Shown in pieces: positions 1-7,076 of a stretch of 64,000 bases of DNA. The DNA is from an uncultured beta proteobacterium (GTDB taxonomy: Bacteria > Pseudomonadota > Gammaproteobacteria > Burkholderiales > Burkholderiaceae_C): NCBI GenBank assembly GCA_903873485.1, contig CAIQOO010000185.1:124001-188000 (forward strand), read 5' to 3'. A model generated the notes under the pieces. The model had not been told where the DNA came from and made no database searches. It saw only the letters and a list, made by a program, of their open reading frames with translations. The translations under genes were made by a program, and so were the position numbers. Within the stretch, counting starts at the first letter, position 1; each line of letters starts with the position of its first letter.

Positions 1-191
1 TCATGTAGCAGCCCGGTCAGGGCTGGCCCACATCATGGTGATCAGCCGGGTAAAAATTTTGAGATGGGGCATGGTTTCTTCCTGAAAAAGTTGTTGGGTT
101 GCTGCGCGCCATGAAGTTGGCAAACATCTGGTGACCATAAATATGCTTGCATTGGTAATATGTAGGCTTATTAAATCTTTTGAGGTCCATC
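1..191. other. Left-edge intergenic region before the toxin-antitoxin operon
   Basis: No convincing gene lies here. On the minus strand a 23-codon frame (72 to 1) starts with ATG after a good AGGAAG ribosome-binding site and stops exactly at the window edge. It may be the out-of-frame beginning of a neighbouring gene or a leader peptide. The stretch from about 130 to 180 is AT-rich and probably contains the promoter of the rightward operon that starts at 192, but I cannot fix its boxes. Confidence 0.4.
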
Positions 192-497
192 ATGCAAGTC
201 TCGATACGCGAACTCAAAGCCAACCCGGCGCGCGCCATTGCCGCCATTCGCCCGGGCCAGCCGGTGCAGATCACCTCGCACCGCAAGGTGGTGGCTGAAC
301 TGGTGTTGCCGATCAACAAACCAGCACCGCCCAAAGTGCTCAGCGATGAAGAAGCGATGCAGCGGCTGGTTGATGCCGGCTACATCGCCCACCTGCCGAC
401 GCAGCCCTTGCGTTTGCCCAAGCCAGTGGTTTTTTCGCCTGACCCAAGCGGCCAAACCATGAGCGACTTGGTAATTGAACTGCGGGGGCCAAAGTGA
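192..497 (+). CDS. Type II toxin-antitoxin system antitoxin, Phd/YefM-like
   Basis: This 101-aa protein is probably the antitoxin that binds and neutralises the PIN-domain toxin encoded next and represses the shared promoter. The N-terminus (MQVSIRELKANPARAI) has the form of the Phd/YefM fold, in which residues 1-60 bind DNA as a dimer; the GQPVQITSHRKVVAELV stretch is the usual beta-hairpin with 'R-G-x-P-V-x-I-T' character. The C-terminal 40 residues are Pro-rich and likely toxin-binding. ATG at 192 was preferred to the upstream in-frame TTG at 180 because GAGG at 182-185 sits six bases before it. The stop codon overlaps the next start by four bases (GTGA), so the two are translationally coupled. 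Confidence 0.85.
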   Translation: MQVSIRELKANPARAIAAIRPGQPVQITSHRKVVAELVLPINKPAPPKVLSDEEAMQRLVDAGYIAHLPTQPLRLPKPVVFSPDPSGQTMSDLVIELRGPK

Positions 498-922
498 TTC
501 TGTTTTGCGATACGTCGGCCCTGATGAAGCTGTTTGTGCAGGAACAGCACAGCGCCAGCATGCAAGCGGCTTTTCAGTCCGCCAGCCGGATCGCTGTCAG
601 CCAGTTGACCTGGGTCGAGATGTGCGCAGCGCTGGCTCTCAAGCAGCGCACCCAGCAAATTGATGCACCACAAGCGGCGCAAGCTTTGCAGGAACTACAG
701 CAGGAATGGGGCGGCTACAGCCAGCTTGCCGTCGATAGCGCCCTCATCACCAATGCTGGCGACCTTGCCCAAACCTTCGGTCTGCGCGCCTACGACAGCC
801 TGCAACTGGCAAGCGTCTTGCGCATCCATAGCCAGGCCGGGGCCACCATGGCATTTTGCTGCTTTGACAAACAGCTCAACACAGCGGCTGGCGCACTGGG
901 CATCCAACTCACGACCCCATGA
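494..922 (+). CDS. PIN-domain toxin, VapC-like
   Basis: A 142-aa PIN-domain protein, expected to be a Mg2+-dependent RNase acting as the toxin of the pair with the preceding antitoxin. The acidic active-site residues of the fold are visible: Asp6 in LFCDTSALMKL, Glu42 in TWVEMCAAL, Asp101 in AYDSLQLA and Asp125 in CCFDKQL. Length is normal for VapC. The GTG start at 494 overlaps the antitoxin stop. Its own TGA overlaps the ATG of the following restriction-modification gene (919-922), so toxin, antitoxin and R-M gene form one tightly coupled operon. The RNA target cannot be read from sequence. Confidence 0.88.
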   Translation: MILFCDTSALMKLFVQEQHSASMQAAFQSASRIAVSQLTWVEMCAALALKQRTQQIDAPQAAQALQELQQEWGGYSQLAVDSALITNAGDLAQTFGLRAYDSLQLASVLRIHSQAGATMAFCCFDKQLNTAAGALGIQLTTP

Positions 923-3813
923 AAAACCTGATCGCCCAGGGCATTGCCCGAAAATTGATCCGCTTTGAAGACAACGAAAAATACATTGTCTATATCCACC
1001 AAAACAAGCGCCGGAACTTTGACAACCCGGAGGAAAAAGTCCAGGCCGATGCCTTCCTGACGCTGGTCATCGACTACCAATACCCGGTAGGACAAATCTG
1101 GCAGTTTGTCAGCGTGCAAATGGGTTCCGACACACGCGAAGCCGACATGATCGTTTATGACGATGCACTTCGTCTCAAGCCGCTCATTGTGGTGGAGTGC
1201 AAAAAACAGGATGTCACCGAACTCGAATTTCAGCGTGCTGCCGATCAATGCTTCAGCTACGCCGTGGCGGAAGGGGCCAAATATGTCTGGACCACTTCCG
1301 GGCTAAAGGATGCCTATTACCAGGTTCCGGCAGACAAGCCCAAGGCGCGCATCACCGTCTCGGACATTCCCCAGTTTGGCATTAAAAAACTCGCGATTTA
1401 CAAATATGCCTATGGCGGTGGCAGCACGCCAGAAGGCCAAAAGCTGCAACCACTCACCATCGTTACCCAGGACGAACTGACCGCCCGCTTCAAACAGGCG
1501 CATCAGGCGCTGTGGGGTGGCGGCGAGCTCAACCCCTCAGAAGCGTTTGACGAACTCGACAAGCTGATTTTTTGCAAAATTTGGGACGAGCGCAAACCGC
1601 GCAAACAGGGCCAGCCCTACGATTTTCAGATATTTGCCCTCGATACCGAAGAAGAAACCAACACCGCCCTGCACACCAGAATGCGTGCACTGTACGAAGA
1701 AGGCCGCAAAAAAGACCCGGAAGTCTTCAAAGACGATATCCGCCTGCGGGCCAGCAAAATCCGCGTGGTGGTCGGTTACCTGCAAGACATCAACCTGTCA
1801 GACACCGACCTCGACAGCAAGGGCCGCGCCTTCGAGACCTTTATGGGCTCGTTTTTTCGTGGCGACTTTGGCCAGTATTTCACCCCCCGACCGATCGTCA
1901 AGTTCATCGTTGATGTGCTGCCCATCACCCATGAAAGCCGCGTGCTGGACACCTCATGTGGCAGTGGCGGTTTTTTGCTGCACGCCCTGGACAAAGTGCG
2001 TTTTGAAGCCGACAGCTATTACCCGGACCAAATCGCCATGCCGTCCGAAGGCCGCCCGGAAGGCGCCCAGCACTTTCGCCACTGGCACGACTTTGCCGAG
2101 AAAAACCTGTTTGGCATCGAGATCAACGAGCAAATCGCCCGCACCGCCAAAATGAACATGATCATCCATGACGATGGTCACACCAACGTGGCAGCGGCAG
2201 ACGGTTTGCTGCCACCCGACGAGTTGGCCCGAAAAACCGGCAACACCCAGTTCAAAGCCAACAGCTTTGACTTCATCATCACCAATCCGCCTTTTGGCTC
2301 CAGCGTGCGGCAAGCCGAGCAGGCGTACTTTCACAACTACCGGCTGGCGATCAAGGGTGCAGACTGGCTTAACCCAAAAAGCAAAGCTGCCAGCCGCCCG
2401 GCGCAAGACACCGAAATTTTGTTCATCGAGCAGTGCCACACCTATTTGCGCGAAGGCGGCTACCTAGCCGTCGTCATCCCCGACGGCATCCTGACCAACA
2501 GCAGCTTGCAATATGTGCGCGACCAGATCGAGAGCCTGTACCGCATCGTGGCCGTCATCTCAATGCCACAAACCGCCTTTGCCGCCACCGGGGCCGGGGT
2601 GAAAAGCTCGGTGCTGTTTCTGCGCAAACACAGCCAGCAGCAAACCAAACGCATCGAAGACCTGCGCCAGCGCCTGCAGGACGAGATCAAAAGGCAGCAG
2701 CAACTGGAAAAGCAACTGACCCGGCTGGAAGCCGAGAAAAAAGACACCCTGAAAAGGAAAACCGGCTTTGCCGGGGCCGATGCTGGCCGCCGCGCCGCGC
2801 TGCAACTGGTAGCGCTGCGCGAACAGCAGCCAGCAGAAAAAATCGACATTGAAGACACCCCGGCCTATGCCGCCTGGAAAAAAGAGGTCAGCGACCAGTT
2901 TGCCGATCGGGTCGATGCCATCAAATTTGCCGCCAGCCAAGCTTATGAAGCAGCGCTGCGCCAGGGACAGGATGATTACGATATTTTTATGGCGATTGCC
3001 GAAACTATAGGTTATGACTCAACAGGAAATCCGACCAAGAAAAATGATCTCATTGGAATAAGTGTTGAATTATTAAAATTTATTCAATCTAATAAATTTA
3101 TCTCGAATGAATCATGTTTTATAAAATCGCTTGATGACATCGTTACTTATCAGCGATGGGATCCATTATTTCATCAGTTTAATGTTTTTCAATTTGCTGC
3201 TAAGCATTCTATTCGCTTCTTACGTCTTGGAACTCTAACGAAATATATACGAACAGGTTTTGCGGCTGGAAAATCAGATCAGGAAATGGAAACTGGAACT
3301 GGTGTTATTCAAATTAGGCCAACAAATATTAATGAGGACCGCGATTTGATATTTGATCGAAATGTATATTTACCTTTCGCATTGATTCAAGAGTATCCAA
3401 AAGACATATTAGAAAGAGGTGAAGTACTTTTCAATAACACAAACAGTCAGGATTTGGTAGGTAAAACAACTTATTTTGATTTTGATGGTGATTACTTTTG
3501 CTCTAATCACATCACGCGCATTGCAACAAATATTGAAAAATTGGATCCAAAATATTTAACTTATATTCTCAATGCTTATCAGAGAATGAAGATTTTTTAT
3601 CGCATGTGTGTCAACTGGAACAACCAGTCTGGAATCAATGCTGATGCGCTGAAAAATTTACTGGTTCCTGTACCGGAAATGAAAGAGCAAAAACGCATTG
3701 TTGCCAAACTTTGCGAGCTAGAAGTCGAAGCTGCAACCCTGCGCCAGCAAGCCAAACAAAAACTTGACGACGCAAAATCCCAAGTCGAAAAGCTGATTCT
3801 GGGCAGCCCTTGA
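919..3813 (+). CDS. Single-chain restriction-modification protein: HsdR_N-type nuclease, N6-adenine methylase, HsdS-like specificity domain
   Basis: A 964-aa protein that appears to combine cleavage, methylation and DNA recognition. Residues 1-130 match the HsdR N-terminal (PD-(D/E)XK) nuclease pattern, with Asp76 in READMIVYDD and Glu93-x-Lys95 in VVECKKQ. The methylase core spans about 240-620: GQYFTPRP near 318, the SAM-binding motif VLDTSCGSGGF from 342, and the catalytic NPPFG at 456-460 (gamma-class N6-adenine methylase). A coiled coil (about 585-620) leads to one target-recognition domain (about 700-920) ending with the HsdS-like NWNNQSGINADALKN and a C-terminal helix. No helicase/translocase motor is present, so it is more like a type IIG/IIB enzyme than a type I complex. 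About 2990-3690 is conspicuously AT-rich relative to the rest, as expected for an exchanged specificity domain. The recognition site is unknown. Confidence 0.85.
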   Translation: MKNLIAQGIARKLIRFEDNEKYIVYIHQNKRRNFDNPEEKVQADAFLTLVIDYQYPVGQIWQFVSVQMGSDTREADMIVYDDALRLKPLIVVECKKQDVTELEFQRAADQCFSYAVAEGAKYVWTTSGLKDAYYQVPADKPKARITVSDIPQFGIKKLAIYKYAYGGGSTPEGQKLQPLTIVTQDELTARFKQAHQALWGGGELNPSEAFDELDKLIFCKIWDERKPRKQGQPYDFQIFALDTEEETNTALHTRMRALYEEGRKKDPEVFKDDIRLRASKIRVVVGYLQDINLSDTDLDSKGRAFETFMGSFFRGDFGQYFTPRPIVKFIVDVLPITHESRVLDTSCGSGGFLLHALDKVRFEADSYYPDQIAMPSEGRPEGAQHFRHWHDFAEKNLFGIEINEQIARTAKMNMIIHDDGHTNVAAADGLLPPDELARKTGNTQFKANSFDFIITNPPFGSSVRQAEQAYFHNYRLAIKGADWLNPKSKAASRPAQDTEILFIEQCHTYLREGGYLAVVIPDGILTNSSLQYVRDQIESLYRIVAVISMPQTAFAATGAGVKSSVLFLRKHSQQQTKRIEDLRQRLQDEIKRQQQLEKQLTRLEAEKKDTLKRKTGFAGADAGRRAALQLVALREQQPAEKIDIEDTPAYAAWKKEVSDQFADRVDAIKFAASQAYEAALRQGQDDYDIFMAIAETIGYDSTGNPTKKNDLIGISVELLKFIQSNKFISNESCFIKSLDDIVTYQRWDPLFHQFNVFQFAAKHSIRFLRLGTLTKYIRTGFAAGKSDQEMETGTGVIQIRPTNINEDRDLIFDRNVYLPFALIQEYPKDILERGEVLFNNTNSQDLVGKTTYFDFDGDYFCSNHITRIATNIEKLDPKYLTYILNAYQRMKIFYRMCVNWNNQSGINADALKNLLVPVPEMKEQKRIVAKLCELEVEAATLRQQAKQKLDDAKSQVEKLILGSP

Positions 3814-3876
3814 CGCTTCCAGCAGTCAAGTCCTTCGCGCTTTGGTCACGTTGAATGAAAACGATTGATTTTAAAA

Positions 3877-3946
3877 ATAGCTATGCTAAAGATAGCTGTC
3901 AGCGCTTTACCAGCAAGGGCTAGAGGTCTTTTTTACATATAAATCC
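3877..3946 (+). repeat. Dispersed ~70-bp repeat, copy A
   Basis: Copy of the dispersed element described in the findings. It has AGCTAT, an AT-rich spacer, AGCT, four bases, GCGC, ACCAGCAAGGGCT, AGAGG and a T-rich end. It lies between the R-M gene and mntA, in direct orientation. Copy B at 4759 is nearly identical because the whole mntA upstream region is duplicated. Confidence 0.85.
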
Positions 3947-3964
3947 TTGAGTAAGACACGCTCC

Positions 3965-4300
3965 ATGTCAACCTTGCCAGCAGAAGCCCTCGACCAAATG
4001 GTCAACATCATCGTCAGCGAAGTTGACCCGGAAACCGTCATCCTGTTTGGCTCGCACGCCAGGGGCGATGCCAGACCGGATTCTGACGTTGACCTGATGG
4101 TGATTGAGCAGGCACCTTTTTCAGCGCAACGCAGTCGCCGTGCAGAAACTGCCCGTCTGTCGATGGCGCTGCGCGACTTTCCGTTTGCCAAAGACATCCT
4201 GCTCTACAGCCGCGACGAATTCGACTACTGGAAAGATTCCCCGAACCATGTGGTAGGCCGTGCCCAGCGCGAAGGAAAAGTGCTTCATGTCAGACCTTAA
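3965..4300 (+). CDS. mntA: MntA-type nucleotidyltransferase antitoxin (MNT domain)
   Basis: A 111-aa minimal nucleotidyltransferase. The signature GSHARGD followed by DSDVD is intact: Gly29-Ser30 and the two metal-binding Asp41 and Asp43. Proteins of this type modify and neutralise the HEPN RNase encoded beside them (polyadenylylation of HepT by MntA in the characterised pairs). ATG at 3965 was preferred to TTG at 3947 because the duplicated copy at 4847 conserves the ATG and its immediate upstream bases but not the TTG. The gene overlaps hepT by 14 bases. A truncated second copy lies at 4847, downstream of hepT. Confidence 0.85.
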   Translation: MSTLPAEALDQMVNIIVSEVDPETVILFGSHARGDARPDSDVDLMVIEQAPFSAQRSRRAETARLSMALRDFPFAKDILLYSRDEFDYWKDSPNHVVGRAQREGKVLHVRP

Positions 4301-4721
4301 ACAAGCCCAGGCCATGCTGCGTATGGCACACCGCGACCTCAAGGCGCTCGGTGGCATGCATGATGACGCCGTGTTTGCCGATGAAATTTTTGGTTTTCAT
4401 GTGCAGCAGGCGGTTGAAAAAAGCCTCAAAGCTTGGATGTGCGCGATCGGCATAACTTACCCGTTTACCCATCACATTAACCGCTTGCTGATGCTGCTCA
4501 AGGAAGCGGGGATGAATGTCGATGCCTTTTGGTGGGCCGATGAGTTCACCATCTATGCCCATCAAGCGCGCTATGAGGAGGGCCACCTCAGCGCCGATGC
4601 ACCGCTGGATCGGGATCAAATCCTGGCAGCCGTCGCCAGTCTGGTACAAAAAATTAACACTCAAATCAAAAACATCCAGACCCATGCCCTGCCCAAGCCA
4701 CCGCCTTCAGGCAGCAATTGA
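4287..4721 (+). CDS. hepT: HEPN-domain toxin, HepT-like
   Basis: A 144-aa HEPN protein, predicted ribonuclease toxin of the HepT/MntA system. The HEPN active-site motif R-x4-H is Arg95 to His100 (RYEEGH). The helix HVQQAVEKSLKAWM (about 38-51) is typical of the family. Start chosen at ATG 4287, with GAAGGAAAAG just upstream (about 4270-4279). It overlaps mntA by 14 bases, so the two are translated together. The C-terminus after residue 130 is Pro/Ser-rich and probably unstructured. Order antitoxin-toxin is the one commonly seen for this pair. Confidence 0.85.
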   Translation: MSDLKQAQAMLRMAHRDLKALGGMHDDAVFADEIFGFHVQQAVEKSLKAWMCAIGITYPFTHHINRLLMLLKEAGMNVDAFWWADEFTIYAHQARYEEGHLSADAPLDRDQILAAVASLVQKINTQIKNIQTHALPKPPPSGSN

Positions 4722-4758
4722 CACTTCCAGCAGTCAAATGAATACCATTGATTTCAAA

Positions 4759-4828
4759 GCAGCTATGCTAATAATAGCTACTAGCGCTTTACCAGCAAGG
4801 GCTAGAAGTCTTTTTTATATATAAATCC
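4759..4828 (+). repeat. Dispersed ~70-bp repeat, copy B
   Basis: Second copy in the defence block, in the same orientation as copy A and at the same distance before the truncated mntA copy. The duplication starts with the shared CTTCCAGCAGTCAA just after the stop codon of the preceding gene in both places (about 3817 and 4724). Copy B was therefore probably carried along by a local duplication rather than inserted independently. Confidence 0.85.
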
Positions 4829-4846
4829 TGCAGCCAAGCACGCCCC

Positions 4847-5041
4847 ATGTCAACATTGCCAGCAGAAGCCCTCAACCAGATGGTCAGCATCATCGTCAAC
4901 GAAGTTGACCCGGAAACCATCATTTTGTTTGGCTCGCACGCCCAGGGTGGCGCCAGGCCGGATTCTGGGCGCATTGCCCAGTCGAGGCTTATGCCAACGA
5001 CGGTTTTTTTGAACACCACGGATCAACAGCGCAGAGGATAA
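4847..5041 (+). pseudogene. Truncated second copy of mntA (nucleotidyltransferase)
   Basis: The first 41 codons closely match mntA at 3965 (MSTLPAEAL, then EVDPET and LFGSHAQGGARPDSG). Just after DSG the similarity stops, so the two metal-binding aspartates of the DSDVD motif are lost and the frame runs on for about 23 unrelated codons. Arg-Gly-Asp of the motif is also changed to Gln-Gly-Gly. The upstream repeat and gene border are duplicated too. No partner HEPN gene follows; the next gene is on the opposite strand. It is most simply a decayed tandem duplicate that cannot transfer nucleotides. Confidence 0.8.
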
Positions 5042-5050
5042 AGCGGCAGC

Positions 5051-5410
5051 TTAATTCGGGTTTTCAAAAAACAGGTAGTTCGAGCCGTAGTCGCTGATCT
5101 CGAAATAGACCTTTTTTTCCCCTGAGTCCACGACAAAGTTCAGGTTGGCATCAAACACGCCATAGCCAAAACGGTAGGCGCGCGGCTTGCCGTCTTCGGT
5201 CCCCATGGCCGTACTGAGTTTGTCGATCTTGATAAAGCGGCGCACCAGCTTGTCACCGGCATAAAACTCCAGCACGCCATTGGTGCCGGTCCAGTTCTGA
5301 ATGTCGCGGCTGATCTTGTTCTGCTGTTCCTGGGTGCAGGCATTCAGAAGGAAAAGGGCTGCAGCCCCCGCCAGCACTGCGCTGACAGCTCTATATTGAA
5401 TAGCATTCAT
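5051..5410 (-). CDS. Hypothetical lipoprotein
   Basis: A 119-aa protein of unknown function. It has a lipoprotein signal peptide with the lipobox LNAC (Cys25). The mature part is a small, probably beta-rich domain containing GVLEFYAGDKLVRRF and YGVFDANLNFVVD. I do not recognise the family. ATG at 5410 overlaps the rlmB stop by four bases, so it is probably the second gene of an rlmB operon. Its signal-peptide hydrophobic core is encoded by copy H of the dispersed repeat (5348-5407), in the same frame as copy I in the Sco1 gene. Confidence 0.7.
   Translation of the reverse strand: MNAIQYRAVSAVLAGAAALFLLNACTQEQQNKISRDIQNWTGTNGVLEFYAGDKLVRRFIKIDKLSTAMGTEDGKPRAYRFGYGVFDANLNFVVDSGEKKVYFEISDYGSNYLFFENPN
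5348..5407 (-). repeat. Dispersed repeat, copy H (inside lipoprotein gene)
   Basis: Minus-strand copy lying wholly in the signal-peptide coding part of the 5051-5410 lipoprotein. It reads GCTATT, AGAGCT, GTCA, GCGC and GGGGGCTGCAGCC. The encoded peptide is A-V-S-A-V-x-x-G-A-A-x-L-F, very like that of copy I. Confidence 0.75.
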
Positions 5411-6225
5411 GGCATCATCGATCTCGCTTGGGTTGAAGAATCATCGGCCTTTGCGGCCGTCAAACGCTGACGCAGCGCCTCATACAGACAAACACCGCTG
5501 GCCACCGACACGTTCAGGCTTTCGACTGCGCCGCGCATGGGAATGCTGACCAGTTCATCACAGGTTTTGGCCGTTAACTGGCGCATGCCGTCGCCTTCGG
5601 CACCCAGCACCAGCGCGACCGGCCCGGTCAGGTCGGCCTGGTACAGCGTTTTGGCGGCTTGGTCGCTGGTGCCGATGATCCAGATATTGCGATCCTTGAG
5701 TTCATTCAAGGTGCGCGCCAGGTTGGTCACCATGAAATACGGCACGGTTTCGGCGGCCCCGCTGGCCACCTTGGCCACGGTGGCGTTGATGCCCGCCGCA
5801 TGGTCTTTGGGCGCAATCACCGCATGCACACCGGCGCCATCGGCCACCCGCAGGCAGGCACCCAGGTTGTGCGGGTCGGTCACGCCGTCGAGCACCAGGA
5901 TCAGCGGCTGCTCGCGCTCGGATGCCGGTTTGTCGGCTTGGGATGCCTCCAACTGTTCCAGCAACTCGTCGAGTGACGTGATCTGGGCAAGTTCATGCAC
6001 CCTGGCCGCCACCCCCTGATGCCCGTGGCTGCCCGACATTTTGGCCAGCCGCATGCCGTCGGCCTCAATCAGGCGCAGGCCGGATTCATTCACCTTGTCA
6101 ACAAACTGGCGCATGCGGGCATCGCGCCGCGCCGGATCAAAATAAACCTCAATGATGGATTTGGGCGCAGTTTTCAGCCGCACGCCCACAGCATGAAAGC
6201 CGAACAGAACTTTTGGATTTGACAT
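5407..6225 (-). CDS. rlmB: 23S rRNA (guanosine(2251)-2'-O)-methyltransferase RlmB
   Basis: A 272-aa SPOUT-family RNA methyltransferase that methylates the ribose of G2251 in the peptidyl-transferase P-loop of 23S rRNA. The N-terminal L30e-like RNA-binding domain (about 1-95) is followed by the knotted SAM-binding domain, with VTDPHNLGACLRVADGAG, LVLGAEGDGM and IPMRGAVESLNVSVASG as the three SpoU motifs. Length is slightly above the usual 245-250 because of a short C-terminal tail. It is transcribed leftward, with the lipoprotein gene overlapping its stop. Confidence 0.95.
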   Translation of the reverse strand: MSNPKVLFGFHAVGVRLKTAPKSIIEVYFDPARRDARMRQFVDKVNESGLRLIEADGMRLAKMSGSHGHQGVAARVHELAQITSLDELLEQLEASQADKPASEREQPLILVLDGVTDPHNLGACLRVADGAGVHAVIAPKDHAAGINATVAKVASGAAETVPYFMVTNLARTLNELKDRNIWIIGTSDQAAKTLYQADLTGPVALVLGAEGDGMRQLTAKTCDELVSIPMRGAVESLNVSVASGVCLYEALRQRLTAAKADDSSTQARSMMP

Positions 6226-6309
6226 TTTCAGATTATCGCTGGCGCTATTTCAGCGCTGCAGGGCAAGCCGGCACCGCCCGTGGCGTTTTTTGACCGGCCG
6301 CGCGGATGA

Positions 6310-7029
6310 TCACAGCCAGCGGGTGAACTCACCCACCGGTATCCGTGGCGTGATGAAAGAATTCACCACGGCAGCTTCATCGGCATAGCCCAGCGCCATG
6401 GCGCACACCAGCATTTCACTATCGGTGGCACCAAGGTGCGGCAAAATAATGCTGGCAAAACCATTCCAGGCGGCTTGCGGGCAGGTGTGCAGGCCATGCG
6501 CCCGCGCAGCGATCATCAGGCTTTGCACAAACATGCCGTAATCCAGCAGTGAACCGCGACCCATGACACGGTCTATCGTGAATATCAGCCCAACCGGTGC
6601 ATCAAAAAAACGGTAGTTGCGCTGGTGCTGCAAGTGCATCTTGTCCTTGTCGCCCTTGCCAATGCCCAGCACGCCATACAGTCCCCAACCGTTTTCACGC
6701 CGGCGCTCAATGTAGGGGCTGACCCATTTGCCGGGGTAATAGTCATATTCCTCCTGGTACTGCGCGGCAAGTGCCGGGTCTGCGCGCAGGGCGTCATGGG
6801 CGGCGCAAACCTTGGCAACCAAGGCATTGCGGCTGTCGCCTTGCAGCACATAAACCTTCCAGGGCTGGGTATTGGTGCCTGACGGGGCACGACTGGCCAC
6901 CTCCAGCAGATGTTCGATGGTTTCCCGCGGCACATCTTGCCCGGTAAAGGCGCGTGTTGACATGCGCGAGGTGATGGCTGCCTCAACGGCGGCAGCTTGC
7001 CCGGCCCGGCTGGCGGGTGTGGTGGTCAT
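6310..7029 (-). CDS. Nitroreductase family protein
   Basis: A 239-aa flavin-dependent reductase of the nitroreductase fold. It probably uses FMN and NAD(P)H; the natural substrate cannot be deduced. Visible family features are the N-terminal SRMSTRAFTGQDVPRE, the FMN-phosphate-binding SRAPSGTNTQPWK, LIFTIDRVMGRGSLLDYGMF in the dimer core, and a C-terminal PLP-like loop VNSFITPRIPVGEFTRW that closes over the flavin. It starts 47 bases after the lutB stop on the same strand, so it may be cotranscribed with lutABC. Confidence 0.85.
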   Translation of the reverse strand: MTTTPASRAGQAAAVEAAITSRMSTRAFTGQDVPRETIEHLLEVASRAPSGTNTQPWKVYVLQGDSRNALVAKVCAAHDALRADPALAAQYQEEYDYYPGKWVSPYIERRRENGWGLYGVLGIGKGDKDKMHLQHQRNYRFFDAPVGLIFTIDRVMGRGSLLDYGMFVQSLMIAARAHGLHTCPQAAWNGFASIILPHLGATDSEMLVCAMALGYADEAAVVNSFITPRIPVGEFTRWL

Positions 7030-7076
7030 GAAAATTTCTCCAGAACTGATTTCAATCGGGTGGGAAATGGCGGCAC

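Noticed and set aside
1-72. 23-codon minus-strand frame with a good ribosome-binding site
   Set aside because: Too short to support as a gene at the window edge; it could be a leader or a broken 5' end, but context is missing.
919-3813. R-M gene considered as a BREX, DISARM or complete type I system
   Set aside because: No helicase/translocase, PglZ, separate HsdS or other partner genes are present beside it.
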